A DNA stretch of 64,000 bases from Micromonospora globbae (lineage in GTDB: Bacteria; Actinomycetota; Actinomycetes; Mycobacteriales; Micromonosporaceae). Under the pieces are notes generated by a model. The model saw only the letters and a list, made by a program, of their open reading frames with translations. It did not search any database and was not told the DNA's origin. This document shows positions 6,729 through 16,384 of this stretch, one piece after another; positions within the stretch are counted from its first letter, which is position 1, and every line of letters starts with the position of its first letter. The DNA lies in the NCBI RefSeq assembly GCF_003610785.1, contig NZ_RAQQ01000019.1, forward strand, positions 90,999 to 154,998. The letters run 5' to 3'. The translations under genes were made by a program, and so were the position numbers.

Positions 6729-8290
6729 CATCGCCTCCTGGTGGGTGGGCCGGCGGTCTGGAGCCGTCCGGCGGGCTCGGGTCGGGTGGCGGGGTCGGGG
6801 TGGCCGGACTCGCCGAACCAGTGCGCCAGCCGGCCGGCGCGGGCGACGGCCCGCAGCCGCCGCTCGGTGGCCTCCCGTACGCGCGGTGTGGTGAGCACGA
6901 CGAGCTGGTCGCCGACGCGCAGCCGGGTGTGCTCGTCGGGCACGAACGTGTCCGGGCCGCGCACCACGAGGGTGGTCGCGGCCGGCGGTGGCAGCCGCAG
7001 TTCCGGCAGGTACACGCCCTGCAGCCGGGAGCCGGGCTCGACGGTGACGTGGATGAGGTCGGCGTCCATCGCGTCCAGCGGGGCGAGTTCGACCTGGAGG
7101 TCCGGCCCCACGTCGTGGTGGGTGATCCGCAGCTTGCGGGCCAGCCAGGGCAGCGCCGGCGCCTGGATGACGGTGAACACGACGACGAGCAGGAACACGA
7201 TGTTGAACACCTGGTCGCTGCCGGGCGCCCCGGTGACCACCGGGATGGTGGCCAGCACGATCGGCACGGCCCCGCGCAGCCCCGCCCAGGACAGGAAGGC
7301 CTGCTCGCGCAGCGGCACCCGGAACGGGGCCAGCGACAGCAGCACCGACACGGGCCGGGCCAGCAGGAGCAGGGCGGCGCCGACCACGAGCGCGGGCACC
7401 ACGCTCGACGGCAGCTCGCTGGGCGTGACCAGCAGCCCGAGCATGACGAACAGGCCGATCTGCGCGATCCAGCCGAGCCCTTCGGCCACCGACCGGGTCG
7501 CCCGCCGGTGCGGCAGGCCCGCGTTGCCGAGCACCAGGCCGGCCAGGTAGGCGGCGAGGAAGCCGCTGGTCTGCGTCAGCCCGGCCACGGCGTACGCGAG
7601 CACGCCGCAGGCCACGATCGCTATCGGATGCAGCCCGGAGGTGGGCAGCGTGATCCGGCGCAGCAGCCACGCCCCGGCCGCGCCGATGAGCAGCCCGATC
7701 ACCCCGCCCGCGACGAGCTGGAAGATCATCGCGACGAGCGTCGGCAGCGGCTCGACGGCCTCCAGCGTCGCGGCGCTGAACGTCAGCACCAGGATGAACG
7801 TGGGCGCGTCGTTGAGCCCGGACTCGGCCTCCACCAGGCTGGTCAGCCGCTTGGGCAGCGGCACCGACCGGAGCACGGAGAACACCGCCGCGGCGTCGGT
7901 GGACGACACGATGGCGCCCAGCAGCAGGGCCGTCTGCCACCCGACGTCCAGCAGCAGGTGCGTCGCCGCTGCGGTCACGGCGACGCTCACCAGCACGCCG
8001 ACGGTGGCCAGCACGGTCGCGGGCGCCAGCACCGGCCGCACGTCGCTCACGGCGGTCGTGAGCCCGCCCTCCACGAGGATGACCGCCAGCGCGGCCAGGC
8101 CCAGCGCCTGGGCCAGCGCGGCGTCGTCGAAGGGCAGGCCGAGCCCGTCCTGGCCGAGCAGCAACCCCACACCGAGGTACGCCAGCAGCACGGGCATGCC
8201 CAGCCGGGTGGCGAGCCGGGCCGCGGCGACACTGACCAGGACGACGCCCGTGCCCACGGCCAGCGTCAGGTAGAGCCCGGTCAGGTCCAC
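6728..8290 (-). CDS. Potassium/proton antiporter (CPA family, NhaP2-like) with C-terminal RCK_C domain
   Basis: 520 residues. About twelve membrane segments (residues 1-390) form a Na+/H+ exchanger domain, with VSSTDAAAVFSVLRSVPLP and ESGLNDAPTFILVLTFS (the ND ion-binding pair) and WAGLRGAVPIVLATIPVV as hallmarks. A cytosolic TrkA_C domain follows (about 420-500: LIHVTVEPGSRLQGVYL, LRVGDQLVVLTTP). It expels K+ or Na+ in exchange for protons. Having an in-built RCK_C domain and a separate KhtT-like subunit in the same operon points to two-layer gating. Confidence 0.9.
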   Translation of the reverse strand: MDLTGLYLTLAVGTGVVLVSVAAARLATRLGMPVLLAYLGVGLLLGQDGLGLPFDDAALAQALGLAALAVILVEGGLTTAVSDVRPVLAPATVLATVGVLVSVAVTAAATHLLLDVGWQTALLLGAIVSSTDAAAVFSVLRSVPLPKRLTSLVEAESGLNDAPTFILVLTFSAATLEAVEPLPTLVAMIFQLVAGGVIGLLIGAAGAWLLRRITLPTSGLHPIAIVACGVLAYAVAGLTQTSGFLAAYLAGLVLGNAGLPHRRATRSVAEGLGWIAQIGLFVMLGLLVTPSELPSSVVPALVVGAALLLLARPVSVLLSLAPFRVPLREQAFLSWAGLRGAVPIVLATIPVVTGAPGSDQVFNIVFLLVVVFTVIQAPALPWLARKLRITHHDVGPDLQVELAPLDAMDADLIHVTVEPGSRLQGVYLPELRLPPPAATTLVVRGPDTFVPDEHTRLRVGDQLVVLTTPRVREATERRLRAVARAGRLAHWFGESGHPDPATRPEPAGRLQTAGPPTRRR

Positions 8291-8318
8291 CGCGGCCCCC
8301 GCCCCGCCTCCGCGCGGC

Positions 8319-9611
8319 TCACGCGAAGTAGCGCAGCCACACGTACCCCCAGGCGATCAGGGTGGTCATGACGGTGGTGACGATGCCGTAGCGGGTGAAC
8401 CGCCAGAAGCTGATCGGCTCCCCGGCGCGGGCGGCGATACCGAGCACGACGATGTTGGCGCTGGCCGCCACGGCGGTGCCGTTGCCGCTGAGGTCGGCGC
8501 CCAGGGCGAAGGACCACCACAGCGCCTGCCCGGTGTGCGGGTCCGCCGTGGCCGCGATGTTCTCCACGATCGGCGCCATGGTCGCCGTGTACGGGATGTT
8601 GTCGAAGAAGGCGCCCAGCACGGCCGAGCCGAAGATGAGGCTGGTCGCGCCGGCGAACCAGCTGTCGCCGACGGCGCTGGTCGCCCACTGCCCGATCTGC
8701 TCGATGACGCCGGTCTCGCTCAGCCCGGCGACCATCACGAACAGGCCGAGGAAGAAGGTCAGCGTCGGCCACTCGACCTCCGCCAGGTACTTCGCGGTGT
8801 CGGCCCGGGTGACCAGCACCATCAGTCCGGCGCCGAGCAGGGCGATGATGGCCACGTCGACGCCGATCACGGTGTGCAGCCCGAAGGCGGCCATGACCAG
8901 GGCGAGCACGACGAGGCAGCGGGTCAGCATCGCCGGGTCGGTGATGGCGGCGCGGGCGTCCATGTCGCGTACGGCCGCGAACCGCTCCGGGTGGTACTCG
9001 AACGACCGGCGGAACATGAACCGCGCCAGCACCAGGAACGCCAGGAACATGACCACCGTGACCGGGGCCATGTGCACCAGGAAGTCGTTGAAGCTCAGCC
9101 CCGCGCGGCTGCCGATGATGATGTTCGGCGGGTCACCGATGAGGGTCGCGGCGCCGCCGATGTTCGAGGCGAGCACCTCGGCGATCAGGTACGGGACGGC
9201 GGAGATGCCCAGCCGGCGGCACACGGCGATGGTGATCGGCGCGACCAGCATGACGGTCGTGACGTTGTCCAGGAACGGCGAGGCGATCCCCGTGATGCCC
9301 ACGAGCAGCGCCATGAGCCGGTACGGCCGCCCCTTCGACCGTTGCGCCGCCCAGATCGCGAGGAACTCGAACACACCGGTCTGCTTGACCACCCCGACGA
9401 TGATCATCATTCCGAGGAGCAGGAAGATGACGTCCCAGTCGATGCCGGAGTGGTGGGCGTAGAACACCTCCGAGCCGGGCACGAGGCCGAGCAGCGCCAT
9501 GAGGCCGGCGGCCCCCAGCACGACGGCCACCCGGTTGATCTTCTCGGTGGCGATGAGCAGGAACGCCACCGAGAAGATCACGATGGCGGCGATGGCGGGC
9601 CAGGTGCTCAC
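8319..9611 (-). CDS. ArsB/NhaD family (SLC13-like) ion transporter
   Basis: 430 residues, ten or more membrane helices. Diagnostic stretches are GIASPFLDNVTTVMLVAPIT, ASNIGGAATLIGDPPNII, GAFFDNIPYTATMAPIVENI and GADLSGNGTAVAASANI, two pseudo-symmetric hairpin motifs (DN-x-TT and DNIP) of the ion transporter superfamily. The family includes arsenite permeases and NhaD Na+/H+ antiporters; no arsR or arsC is nearby and the neighbours are K+/H+ antiporter genes, so sodium or proton transport is more likely. The GTG start at 9611 overlaps the stop of a 33-codon leader ORF (GTGA). Confidence 0.88.
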   Translation of the reverse strand: MSTWPAIAAIVIFSVAFLLIATEKINRVAVVLGAAGLMALLGLVPGSEVFYAHHSGIDWDVIFLLLGMMIIVGVVKQTGVFEFLAIWAAQRSKGRPYRLMALLVGITGIASPFLDNVTTVMLVAPITIAVCRRLGISAVPYLIAEVLASNIGGAATLIGDPPNIIIGSRAGLSFNDFLVHMAPVTVVMFLAFLVLARFMFRRSFEYHPERFAAVRDMDARAAITDPAMLTRCLVVLALVMAAFGLHTVIGVDVAIIALLGAGLMVLVTRADTAKYLAEVEWPTLTFFLGLFVMVAGLSETGVIEQIGQWATSAVGDSWFAGATSLIFGSAVLGAFFDNIPYTATMAPIVENIAATADPHTGQALWWSFALGADLSGNGTAVAASANIVVLGIAARAGEPISFWRFTRYGIVTTVMTTLIAWGYVWLRYFA

Positions 9612-9709
9612 GGGCGCCCACCCGGCGGGCCGTGCTCGGCGCCCGGACGCGCCTGGGCGGGGGCCGGCGGTCGTGCGGCCGGTACGGGCCGTTCACGTCG
9701 TGTGATCAT
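9608..9709 (-). CDS. Small leader ORF coupled to the ArsB/NhaD gene
   Basis: A 33-codon frame, beginning MITRRERPVPAARPP and rich in Pro, Ala and Arg, starts at the ATG at 9709 with a strong Shine-Dalgarno sequence (GGAGG at 9716-9720) seven bases away. Its TGA overlaps the GTG of the transporter gene. The transporter itself has no ribosome binding site outside this ORF, so I infer that its translation depends on ribosomes finishing the leader. The peptide has no recognised homology. It could instead be an N-terminal mis-call region, but its reading frame differs from that of the transporter. Confidence 0.5.
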   Translation of the reverse strand: MITRRERPVPAARPPAPAQARPGAEHGPPGGRP

Positions 9710-9742
9710 CGGAGTCCTCCAGAGGGTCGGCCACCACGGGGA

Positions 9743-9778
9743 GCCCTCCCCGGCGGGCTCGGGACCACCGGGGAGGGC
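9743..9778 (-). promoter_or_regulatory. Hairpin in the 5' leader of the ArsB/NhaD unit
   Basis: Perfect 11 bp arms (GCCCTCCCCGG at 9743-9753 and complement at 9768-9778) with a 14 nt loop lie 23 bp upstream of the leader ORF's ribosome binding site. It could be an attenuator or mRNA stabiliser. It does not match a riboswitch class I know. Confidence 0.4.
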
Positions 9779-9871
9779 CGTCGGAGAGGTGGCGGTGTGG
9801 CGGGCCGGAAACCACCGGCCTCCTGGTGCCAAGTTCATCCGCCCGCACCGCCGTCCGACCATCGGGTCTGA

Positions 9872-10094
9872 CACCCATTTGCCGCCGGTGCCGGCCCGCA
9901 AATCGGGCGTCGGCGCAGGTGGCGACGCCGAGCCCGGCGGCCGTCCCGACGGGGCGTGTCATGCTGGCCGTGTCCGGTCCGCGCCCGGTCCGCGCCCGGT
10001 CCGCCGTGCGGCGGCCGGTGCGGCCGGATCCGGCCGGGGCCCCGCGGGCGGGCACCCACGAGGGTGTGGGGCCACCCCCACGGGCAAATGGGTG
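9872..10094. repeat. 12 bp inverted pair CACCCATTTGCC in the divergent gap
   Basis: CACCCATTTGCC at 9872-9883 and its exact complement GGCAAATGGGTG at 10083-10094. Against the GC-rich background an AT-containing 12-mer repeated exactly is unlikely by chance. The placement, one copy nearer each divergent gene, suits binding sites of the NarL-type regulator encoded next door. Confidence 0.45.
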
Positions 10095-10202
10095 CGGCCA
10101 CGCATTTACACCGGCACCCGCTGCCGGACAGGCTGGGCCACGGTGGCCGACCACGAGCGTGTCCGCCGGCCGCACGGGCCGGTCGGGGAGGGAGTCGATC
10201 TG

Positions 10203-11156
10203 GTGTCGCTGTTCTGGCGGATCTTCCTGCTGAACGCCGCCGTGCTGGTCACCGCCACGCTGCTGCTGCTCGGCCCGGTCACCGTCTCCACACCGGTGCT
10301 GCTCACCGAGGCGATCGTCCTGGCCGTCGGCCTCGCGGCGATGCTGGTCGCCAACGCCGCGCTGCTGCGGGTCGGTCTGGCGCCGCTGCGGCGGCTGGCC
10401 CGGGCGATGACCACCATCGACCTGCTCCAGCCCGAGCCGCGCCTGGTGGCCGGCGGCCACGGCGGAACCGCCGAGCTGATCCACGCGTTCAACGCCATGA
10501 TCGACCGGCTGGAGGCGGAACGCGCCGCGAGCGCCGCCGCCGCGTTGTCGGCCCAGGAGGCCGAACGCCGCCGCGTCGCCCAGGAACTGCACGACGAGGT
10601 GGGACAGACGCTCACGGCGATGTTGCTGGAACTCAAACAGGTCGCCCGGCACGCCCCGGAGCCGGTGCGGTCGCAGCTGATCCAGGTGCAGGAGACCACC
10701 CGCGACAGCCTCGACGAGATCCGCCGTATCGCCCGGCGGCTGCGCCCCGGTGTGCTGGAGGAGTTGGGCCTGGTCAGCGCGCTCAAGGCGCTCCTCACCG
10801 AGGTCACCGGGCACACCGACCTGACCGTCGAGCAGCACCTCGCCAGCGACCTGCCGGCCCTCGGCGGCGAGGCCGAGCTGGTGATCTACCGGGTCGCCCA
10901 GGAGGCGCTCACCAACACCGTCCGGCACGGCAAGGCCACCGCGGTCACGCTCTCGCTGGAGCACGGCGGGGGCACGGTGCGGCTGCGCGTCCGCGACGAC
11001 GGGCGGGGGATCCGGGGCGCGCCCGAGGGCGCCGGCATCCGGGGCATGCGGGAGCGGGCCCTGCTCATAGGCGCCCACCTGAGCGTGGGGCCGGGACCGG
11101 CCGGCGGCACCGAGGTGCGGCTCACCGTGCCCGTCGAGGAGGGGGCCCGACGGTGA
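10203..11156 (+). CDS. Sensor histidine kinase, NarX/LiaS type (HAMP-HisKA_3-HATPase)
   Basis: About 317 residues. Two membrane segments (about 4-28 and 38-60) with hardly any external loop are followed by a HAMP linker (LAPLRRLARAMTTIDLL). The HisKA_3 dimerisation domain has the phospho-acceptor His in RRRVAQELHDEVGQTLTAML, and the ATPase domain shows the N box EALTNTVRHGKA and the G1 box DDGRGI. With such a short sensor loop it probably senses a membrane-associated or intramembrane signal. The GTG at 10203 is preceded by GGGGAGGGAG at 10184-10193. Its stop overlaps the response regulator start (GTGA), so the pair is coupled. Confidence 0.92.
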   Translation: MSLFWRIFLLNAAVLVTATLLLLGPVTVSTPVLLTEAIVLAVGLAAMLVANAALLRVGLAPLRRLARAMTTIDLLQPEPRLVAGGHGGTAELIHAFNAMIDRLEAERAASAAAALSAQEAERRRVAQELHDEVGQTLTAMLLELKQVARHAPEPVRSQLIQVQETTRDSLDEIRRIARRLRPGVLEELGLVSALKALLTEVTGHTDLTVEQHLASDLPALGGEAELVIYRVAQEALTNTVRHGKATAVTLSLEHGGGTVRLRVRDDGRGIRGAPEGAGIRGMRERALLIGAHLSVGPGPAGGTEVRLTVPVEEGARR

Positions 11157-11800
11157 CCACCCGCATCCTGCTCGCCGACGACCACGCGCTGGTCCGCCGG
11201 GGCGTACGCCTCATCCTCGACAGCGAACCCGACCTCCACGTGGTGGCGGAGGCCGGTGACGGCGCGGAGGCGCTCCGCCTCGCCGCCACCGAGCAGCCCG
11301 ACCTGGTCATCCTCGACATAGCGATGCCCCGCATGACGGGCCTACAGGCCGCCCGGGAGCTGGCCCGCCAGCAGCCGGACCTGCGCATCCTGATCCTGAC
11401 GATGTACGACAACGAGCAGTACTTCTTCGAGGCGCTCAAGGCCGGCGCGAACGGGTACGTGCTCAAGTCGGTCGCCGACCGGGACCTGGTGGAGGCGTGC
11501 CGCGCCGCCATGCGGGACGAGCCGTTCCTCTACCCGGGCGCGGTGAACGCGCTGATCCGCAACTACCTGGAGCGCAGCGCGCAGGGTGACGAGCCGCCGG
11601 CCCGCGCCATAACGGAGCGGGAGGAGGAGATCCTCAAGCTGGTCGCCGAGGGGCACTCCTCCAAGGAGATCGCCCGGCTGCTGTTCATCAGCGTCAAGAC
11701 CGTGGAGCGGCACCGGGCGAACCTGTTGCAGAAGCTCGGCCTGCGTGACCGGCTCGAACTCACCCGCTACGCGATCCGGGCCGGCCTCATCGAGCCGTGA
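11153..11800 (+). CDS. NarL/LuxR-type response regulator
   Basis: 215 residues. The receiver domain begins TRILLADDHALVRRGVRLIL with the acidic pair, has the phospho-acceptor Asp in LVILDIAMPRMTG and the switch Thr and Lys in ILTMYDN and GYVLKSV. The C-terminal GerE helix-turn-helix (about 150-212) reads TEREEEILKLVAEGHSSKE, then IARLLFISVKTVERHRANLL. It is the phosphorylation partner of the overlapping kinase. Nearby candidate targets are the divergent ion-transport genes, whose shared upstream region holds an inverted 12-mer. Confidence 0.94.
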   Translation: MTTRILLADDHALVRRGVRLILDSEPDLHVVAEAGDGAEALRLAATEQPDLVILDIAMPRMTGLQAARELARQQPDLRILILTMYDNEQYFFEALKAGANGYVLKSVADRDLVEACRAAMRDEPFLYPGAVNALIRNYLERSAQGDEPPARAITEREEEILKLVAEGHSSKEIARLLFISVKTVERHRANLLQKLGLRDRLELTRYAIRAGLIEP

Positions 11801-11864
11801 GCCGGGGCCGGCCCGGGAGACCGGCGGCCGGTCCCGCTGGTCCGCGGCCCGGCGCGGCAGGCGC

Positions 11865-13568
<1,704 letters not shown>

Positions 13569-13681
13569 GGTCTCGCTCCTGGCGCGTACGGGGGTGGTGG
13601 CCCGACGGTAGACGATGCGGCGGCGCCGGCGACAGAGGCGTTTGCCGCCCGCGGACCGGCCCGGTTCTCTACGGTCGGGGC

Positions 13682-14140
13682 GTGGGGGTGGGGCGGTCGT
13701 CGAGCCGGCCGGCCCGGCGGCGTCGTCCGATGCGTACGGGGATGGTGTTCGCCGGTGTCGGCGTCCTGCTGTGCTGCGTGGGCGTGTCCGGGCTCGGCGT
13801 GCGCAACCTCCAGGTGGTCACGCAGGCCGCCGGCCCGGTGCGGGAGACCGCGGACGAGTTCCTGCGGGAGGTGACCCTCGGCGACACCGACGACGCGTAC
13901 GACCGGCTCTGCGACGAGGCGCGCCGGAAGTGGAGCGAGGGCGGCTTCACCAGTTGGGTGCAGACCCCGCCGGAGGTGCGGGACTACAAGATCGTGGACG
14001 TGTCGGTGACCACGCGCGGCGGCCGCCCCCACGGCACGGTGACGGTCGAGCTGACCCGCGACAGCGGTCTCACCGAGCAGCGCGAACTGCCGGTGGTGCA
14101 GGAGGACGGCGACTGGCGGATCTGCGGTGACCCCTTCTGA
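13682..14140 (+). CDS. Single-pass membrane-anchored protein, DUF4878-like
   Basis: About 152 residues. An Arg-rich cytoplasmic start and one membrane segment (MVFAGVGVLLCCVGVSGLG, about 21-39) are followed by an extracellular cystatin/NTF2-like domain with PVRETADEFLREVTLGDTDDAY and the ending PVVQEDGDWRICGDPF. This resembles small DUF4878/lumazine-binding-like proteins common in mycobacteria and other actinobacteria, whose roles are unknown. GTG start at 13682; an ATG at 13730 would still retain the membrane anchor. It stands alone between two oppositely oriented genes. Confidence 0.7.
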   Translation: MGVGRSSSRPARRRRPMRTGMVFAGVGVLLCCVGVSGLGVRNLQVVTQAAGPVRETADEFLREVTLGDTDDAYDRLCDEARRKWSEGGFTSWVQTPPEVRDYKIVDVSVTTRGGRPHGTVTVELTRDSGLTEQRELPVVQEDGDWRICGDPF

Positions 14141-14189
14141 GCCGCGTCGGTGGACCGTCGCCGGCCCCGGTGGCGGGCCGCCGGGCCGG

Positions 14190-14900
14190 TCAGCGGCGGG
14201 GGCCGAGGTCGCCGCTGCGGTAGTGCCGCCGGCAGAGCACCTGGTAGCGCACCTCGGCGGTGTCCACGGTGTCGCCGATGACGACCTGCGCGCCCTCGCG
14301 GGCCACCCGCCCGTCGACCACGCGGGCGTTGAGCAGGCCCTCCCGGCCGCACCAGCAGAGCACCTCGACCTGGATGCGGGCCACCTCGTCGGCGAGTTCG
14401 AACAGCCGCTGCGCGGCGGGGAACAGGCAGGAGCGGAAGTCGGTGGCCAGCCCGAACGCGTACACGTCGACGTCGTAGCTGTCGACCAGCTCGGCCATCT
14501 GCTCGACGTGGGCGACCGTGTAGAAGCTGGCCTCGTCGCAGATGAGGTAGTCGACGCGGACGCCCTCGTCCCACCGGCCGCGCACGAGCGCCCGTAGGTC
14601 GAGGTCGTCGGTCACCTCGATGGCCGTGTGGGACAGGCCGATGCGGGTGGTGACCTGCGGGCCGAGCGACCGGTCGATGCGGGTGGTGACCAGGCCCCGG
14701 CGGCCCTGCCGGGCGTGGTTGTAGTTCATCTGCAGGGCCATCGTGGACTTCCCGCAGTCCATCGGACCCCAGAAGAACCGCAGCGCGGCGGCGTGCAGCG
14801 GCCGGCCGTCGACGCCGCGCGCCGCCGCGCACCCGACGTCGCCCGGCCCGGCGAGGGGGCGGGCCAGGCAGGTGGGTGCGGCAGCGGCGTCGTCGGTCAC
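14190..14900 (-). CDS. tdk: Thymidine kinase
   Basis: 236 residues as read from the GTG at 14900. The Walker A loop is in FFWGPMDCGKSTMALQM, the catalytic acid region is DYLICDEASFYT, the lasso contains VDVYAFGLATDFRSCLFP, and the structural-zinc cysteines appear as LCWCGREG and, near the end, VLCRRHY. The enzyme phosphorylates thymidine to dTMP in salvage. The usual bacterial enzyme is nearer 200 residues; the extra about 40 at the N terminus here may mean that the true start is a later codon. No purine or pyrimidine genes accompany it. Confidence 0.92.
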   Translation of the reverse strand: MTDDAAAAPTCLARPLAGPGDVGCAAARGVDGRPLHAAALRFFWGPMDCGKSTMALQMNYNHARQGRRGLVTTRIDRSLGPQVTTRIGLSHTAIEVTDDLDLRALVRGRWDEGVRVDYLICDEASFYTVAHVEQMAELVDSYDVDVYAFGLATDFRSCLFPAAQRLFELADEVARIQVEVLCWCGREGLLNARVVDGRVAREGAQVVIGDTVDTAEVRYQVLCRRHYRSGDLGPRR

Positions 14901-14975
14901 GGTCGGGCAGCCTAACGCATCGACCAGCCCGGATCCCCGCGGCGGATCATGGTCGCCGGCCGGACCGGGGCGGGC

Positions 14976-16367
14976 TCAGAGCACCCGCGGCGGGGTGTTG
15001 CCGGCCGCGACGATGGCCCGGCGCACCGGTACGGCCAGCAGCAGCAGGAACCCGACCACGAAGAAGATCAGCAGCGAGACCAGGCCGACCCGGTAGGAGG
15101 AGGTGAGCTGGAAGACCAGGCCGAACGCCAGCGGGCCGAGCCAGCTCGTGCCCTTGTCGCTGATCTCGTAGAAGCCGTAGTACTCGCCCTCCTTGCCGGC
15201 CGGGATGAGCTGGCTGAACAGCGAGCGGCTCAGCGCCTGGCTGCCGCCGAGGACCAGGCCGATGGCGGCGCCGAGGACCATGAACGGCAGGGGCGCCTCG
15301 GCGGGCAGCCGGAACGCGGCGACGATGACGACGGTCCACAGCACGAGGCTGAGCAGCACGGTCTTCCACGCGCCGATGCGCCGGGCGAGCGCGCCGAGCA
15401 GCAGGGCCCCGCCGAAGGCGAGGAACTGCACGAGCAGGATCGTGGTGATGAGGGTGCTCTGCTCCAGCCGCAGCTCCTCGGTGCCGTACTGGCTGGCGAG
15501 GGTGATGACGGTCTGGATGCCGTCGTTGTAGACGAGGAAGGCGAGCAGGAAGAACAGCGTCAACGGGTACGCCTTGACCTCGCGCAGGGTGCGGCCGAGC
15601 TGCCGGAACCCGTCGGTGAGCACGTTGCCGCCGCCGGTGAGGGCCGCCCTGGTGGGGTGCTCGCGCAGCCAGCGCAGCGGCACGAGGGTGAACAGGGCCC
15701 ACCAGACGCCGGCGGAGACGATCGACCAGCGGGCCAGGTCCAGCGTGCGCTGAGGGTTGCCGTCCTCGCTGAGGAGGGTGACGGCGACCAGGTTGAGCGC
15801 GAGCAGCAGGCCGCCGCCGAGGTAGCCCAGGGCCCAGCCGCGGCTGGAGATGGCGTCGCGTTCGTCCGGCCCGCCGAGCTGCGGCAGGAAGGAGTTGTAG
15901 ACCACGATGGCGGCGCCGAAGCTGATGTTGGCGACCAGGAAGAGCGCCCCGCCGAGCAGGTATCGGTCGCCGGTGACGAACGCCATCGCGACGGTCGCGG
16001 CGGCGCCGGTGAACGCGGCGCCCGCGAGCAGGCGCTTCTTGTGCAGCGACCGGTCGGCGATGGCGCCCATCACGGGCAGCACGAACACGGTGAGGAGCAC
16101 CGACAGCGAGATCAGGTACGGGTAGTACGAGCCGGCGGCCACCCGGATGCCCAGCGGGTGGACGTAGCCGTCGCAGGTGTCCGCGCCGAGTTCGCAGCCG
16201 GCGGCCACCTCGGTGACCGAGGTGAGGAACGGCCCGAGGAAGACCGTGATCACGGTGGTCTGGAAGGCCGAGTTGGCCCAGTCGTAGACGTACCAGCCGG
16301 TGCGTTCGCGCCGGGTGCTGGCCGGGGGCGGGGTGTCGTGCACCGTGCCGGTCACGGTCTCGGCCAT
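14976..16367 (-). CDS. UMF1 family MFS transporter (Atg22-like)
   Basis: 463 residues, about twelve membrane segments. The opening ERTGWYVYDWANSAFQTTVI is diagnostic of the UMF1/Atg22 permease group, as are FVLPVMGAIADRS and YNDGIQTVITLASQYG. In yeast the family exports amino acids from the vacuole; bacterial substrates are unknown. A periplasmic loop near residue 60-70 carries two cysteines (CELGADTCDGYVHPLG). The GDPD gene lies 17 bp upstream in the same direction, so the two are probably co-transcribed. Confidence 0.88.
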   Translation of the reverse strand: MAETVTGTVHDTPPPASTRRERTGWYVYDWANSAFQTTVITVFLGPFLTSVTEVAAGCELGADTCDGYVHPLGIRVAAGSYYPYLISLSVLLTVFVLPVMGAIADRSLHKKRLLAGAAFTGAAATVAMAFVTGDRYLLGGALFLVANISFGAAIVVYNSFLPQLGGPDERDAISSRGWALGYLGGGLLLALNLVAVTLLSEDGNPQRTLDLARWSIVSAGVWWALFTLVPLRWLREHPTRAALTGGGNVLTDGFRQLGRTLREVKAYPLTLFFLLAFLVYNDGIQTVITLASQYGTEELRLEQSTLITTILLVQFLAFGGALLLGALARRIGAWKTVLLSLVLWTVVIVAAFRLPAEAPLPFMVLGAAIGLVLGGSQALSRSLFSQLIPAGKEGEYYGFYEISDKGTSWLGPLAFGLVFQLTSSYRVGLVSLLIFFVVGFLLLLAVPVRRAIVAAGNTPPRVL

Positions 16368-16384
16368 CGGGTCCTCTCGGCTCG

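Larger units (their letters stand above)
9710..10202. other. Long divergent intergenic region
   Basis: 493 bp between the leader ORF of the ion transporter and the histidine kinase. It contains the leader hairpin, then an inverted pair of the 12-mer CACCCATTTGCC (9872-9883 and, inverted, 10083-10094), a rather GC-rich middle, and AT-richer patches near 9880-9905 and 10085-10112 (GCATTTACACC). I see no convincing gene. Its length suggests complex regulation of both units. Confidence 0.5.

Noticed and set aside
8319..9611. Arsenite permease (arsB) of an arsenic-resistance operon
   Set aside because: No arsR, arsC or arsenite-related genes are near; the neighbours are cation/proton antiporters, so only the broad family is called.
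9743..9850. c-di-AMP (ydaO-type) riboswitch upstream of the ion transporter unit
   Set aside because: The context suits it, but the conserved ydaO core sequences are not visible; only hairpins are present.
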